In this document: positions 62,227-64,000 of the stretch, one piece after another
How positions within the stretch are numbered: position 1 is the first letter of the stretch
Layout: every line of letters begins with the position of its first letter
NCBI GenBank assembly: GCA_024509875.1
Contig: JAMPIV010019835.1
Coordinates: 62,001-126,000, forward strand
Origin: Oreohelix idahoensis
Lineage: Eukaryota; Mollusca; Gastropoda; Stylommatophora; Oreohelicidae
Reading direction: 5' to 3'
Length of the DNA: 64,000 nt
Program-made: the position numbers and the translations under genes
Notes under the pieces: generated by a model
Told to the model about the DNA's origin: nothing
The model's database searches: none
The model's input: only the letters and a program-made list of their open reading frames with translations

Positions 62227-62583
62227 CAGTGAAAATCCGGACTGCTCGGGGATTTGGTTGGTCCGGATTATCTGATTTTCCGGATTCTCTGGCAGTACTT
62301 TTAAAATTCAAATTTAAGGAAGATTATAATGAAGAGATGAACAGGCAAATTTTGTTGGTTTATTCATTAACAAATACAGAATGCTTCTTTTATCAAAATT
62401 AGCATATTTATTTGTTCGTTTCCATGACTTCTGTTGCATCTGCTGCACTGCTTGTGTATGGAACAACTACAGCTTCTGCGTCTCACACACAAAAACCCGG
62501 AAGTTTTAAAATGTTTGAGTTTTCAAAAAGTCTGGATTCTCAGGCGGTCCGAATTTCTGGTATCCGGATTTTTAGACTTTTAG
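62227..62583. mobile_element. pogo-like MITE, short form
   Basis: The left end CAGTGAAAATCCGGACTG comes after TA, and the right end ATCCGGATTTTTAGACTTTTAG is imperfect. The interior is shared with 57030-57991 ('aattcaaatttaaggaagatt', 'ttattcattaacaaatacag'). Confidence 0.7.
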
Positions 62584-62589
62584 TTGTTC

Positions 62590-62870
62590 CAGGGGGTTCT
62601 CTGAACAGATGAGAAAGAAAAGGACTACAGGACTCTCAGGCTTGTCTTACAAGGTGACTAACGTGAGGTTGTCCATGAGGTTGGCAACCTCATCATATAA
62701 AACATATAGCCACAGATATCACCGCTGCAAAAAGTATGTGAATGCATGTTGTAGACTTCCTACAAGGGGACCAGCTACAATGGTGGCTCCATGCTCCATG
62801 AAGAGTGCAAAGAAAAGTGATGATGATGACAATTATGATGATGACAATGATGATGATGATGAACACAAGG
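62590..62870 (+). repeat. Repeat X copy with (ATG)n tail, plus orientation
   Basis: It runs from the 'gggggttctctgaacagatgag' end through 'accgctgcaaaaagtatgtg' and 'ggtggctccatgctccatg' to a gatgat-rich tail at 62815-62860. This is the best copy for orientation and full length (about 270 bp). Confidence 0.75.
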
Positions 62871-62898
62871 CTTTTACCTTTTCATCATTTATGTTTAG

Positions 62899-62986
62899 GT
62901 GAAATCCAGTCAGAGCAGTTTCGAGATCCTCCAGTCATTGAAGTGACAAGAGCTTCCAAATCACAAAGACCAAAGCACTCAGAAAT
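62899..62986 (+). CDS. KIAA0753: Moonraker/KIAA0753 homologue, last visible exon
   Basis: The acceptor is 'catcatttatgtttag' and the donor is 'agaaat|gtaagt'. The first two bases complete Gly from 61103. Twenty-eight codons EIQSEQFRDPPVIEVTRASK then SQRPKHSE follow, and two bases are left, so the gene continues beyond the window. Human KIAA0753 has a comparable SPHPIRITK motif after the QRY helix, as I recall. The C-terminal third of the protein, including its last helical part, is therefore missing here. Confidence 0.83.
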
Positions 62987-63074
62987 GTAAGTTGGTCTTC
63001 CTCTGTTCTTTGTGCTCGCAGTCTAATTTTAAACATTTGTGTTTTTATTAATCATATTGTTTGAGGCCATTAGC

Positions 63075-63610
63075 ATCTGATTGGCAGAGCAGTTAGAGCG
63101 CTGGTTTCTCTCGGCAAAGGTGCCGTGTTCGATTCATGGTAACAACACGCTGCAGTCTTCTTAGATCCTTAGCCCCTGATTGACAAAGCAGTCAGTGGCC
63201 ATCACGCCCAGTGGTGTCTTGTAGGGCAGCAACAAACTGTCCCCATTTTGCTCGGTCGGTGGCCATCCTTCGTGACGTGCCCCATCTGTTGTTCATGTTT
63301 TACATCTCAGCCTCCACTGTTCTCTGCCTGGTTGTCTTTGGTCTGCCTCTCTTTCACCGTCCTTCTGAAGTCCATAGCTTAGCAGTTCTGGTGATGGTGT
63401 CAGGGTCTTCTGAGGACATGGCCAACCCAGTTCCAGCGTCTGCCTAGCTGTAAAAGGGTACCTGACTTTGCTTTTGAGTTAGGGAAGGGAAAAGAGCAGC
63501 GAGGACGGGATTTAGTCACCCCACCTCTCAATGCTGGACCTAGTGTAGTGAAGTCTCAAACACTTCACTTCCCTACAGTAGTATTTGCTATGGGACTACT
63601 TTTACCTTTG
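63075..63610 (+). mobile_element. SINE 1 copy split by a LINE A 3' end
   Basis: The head 'ggcagagcagttagagcgct' and B-box region lie at 63090-63150. The body resumes at 63443 with 'ctagctgtaaaagggtacc' and runs to 'ctatgggactacttttacc'. Confidence 0.8.
63150..63442 (-). mobile_element. LINE family A 3' end inside SINE 1
   Basis: The antisense LINE A terminus ('agatccttagcccctgattg', 'tttgctcggtcggtggcc', 'tcttctgaggacatggccaa') interrupts the SINE between 'ctgcagtct' and 'gcctagctg'. Confidence 0.8.
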
Positions 63611-63825
63611 TGAAGTCATTGACATGGAGTGATAGAGTGATGGGCTGGTACATTATTATAACGAATGTATAAAGTCTAGAATAAAGTCTAGAAGGGGGAA
63701 TCACAGTGTCGAATATGTGGACAAAAGTAGCTTGGTGACTTCAGTGCAAAAATTTATGGTGAAAAAGTCGTAGATATGGCTGTTGGTTACAGCCTGGGAG
63801 AAAGACATGAGAGAAATAAACTGAT
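63611..63825. other. Intron spacer
   Basis: 'ataaagtctagaa' occurs twice in tandem at 63669-63695. Nothing else is recognised. Confidence 0.4.
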
Positions 63826-64000
63826 TGGGGGGTGGGGTAAAGGATCCTGTTACACGCCCATTAAGGCATATAGGGAATATGGTGTTAGGCCCATATTTTC
63901 ATGACCATCGGCACACTAGGGGTGGTGTGGTCAGCATCACGTCGGCCATCTTAACCTTCCCAGAGTTACTCTGGTACCCAATTCATGAGGCTGGGTCGAC
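63826..64000 (-). mobile_element. SINE 2 copy, cut by the window end
   Basis: Antisense SINE 2 body: 'ggatcctgttacacgcccat', 'gccatcttaaccttcccaga', 'attcatgaggctgggtcgac'. The tRNA-like head lies beyond the window. Confidence 0.8.

Overview
The window is nuclear DNA of an animal. It carries spliced exons with GT..AG borders, kilobase introns, RTE-like and RNase H-bearing LINEs, tRNA-derived SINEs, mariner, pogo-like and piggyBac-like DNA transposons, and a Gypsy-type LTR retrotransposon. A degraded 18S rRNA-like piece reads TTAGTTCAAAACC where I recall arthropod 18S having TTAGATCAAAACC. With the mix of repeats this leans towards a spiralian such as a mollusc, but the species cannot be named from this sequence.

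One host gene runs along the whole window on the + strand. Thirteen exons (4037-62986) can be chained, and every splice junction keeps the reading phase. Together they encode about 628 residues of the protein moonraker / KIAA0753 / OFIP family, a centriole and centriolar-satellite protein that works with OFD1 and CEP20/FOPNL. The recognisable blocks are HRGAVKALQTFV, MPWIPPG and a C-terminal helix-rich stretch ending REQREIRQRW. Both ends of the gene lie outside the window. A fourteenth exon (25412-25520) is possible but unproven.

Everything else is intronic and almost all of it is mobile or repetitive. From 1 to 24.3 kb: a 3.3-kb RTE-like LINE (297-3590, minus strand), other LINE 3' ends with simple-sequence tails, several SINE families, a (CAT)n-tailed short repeat here called repeat X, hairpin elements, a palindromic mariner derivative and scrambled 18S rRNA pieces.

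The 23-kb intron between 24472 and 47527 is the most structured part. It holds a tandem array of a roughly 3.5-kb unit (copies from 26425, 29911 and a remnant at 46767), each full copy containing a 48-bp minisatellite. Copy 2 was hit by three elements: a mariner with TA target duplication and intact ends (30606-31928), a complete LTR retrotransposon with nearly identical LTRs and a 5-bp target duplication (33290-42619), and a CACTG-ended DNA transposon (44427-46719) carrying a protein family I know only as uncharacterised. Copy 1 gives the empty sites for the mariner and the CACTG element, so their ends are known to the base. The LTR element has one 1,665-codon gag-pol frame with integrase ahead of reverse transcriptase, the order that defines the Gmr1 clade.

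From 47 to 64 kb, small moonraker exons sit between nested LINE, SINE, piggyBac-like and pogo-like copies and three short-period minisatellites. Several insertions can be resolved by removing the inserted copy and seeing the older repeat rejoin: two TTAA-flanked elements in LINEs, a LINE in a LINE, and a SINE in a LINE with a 12-bp duplication.
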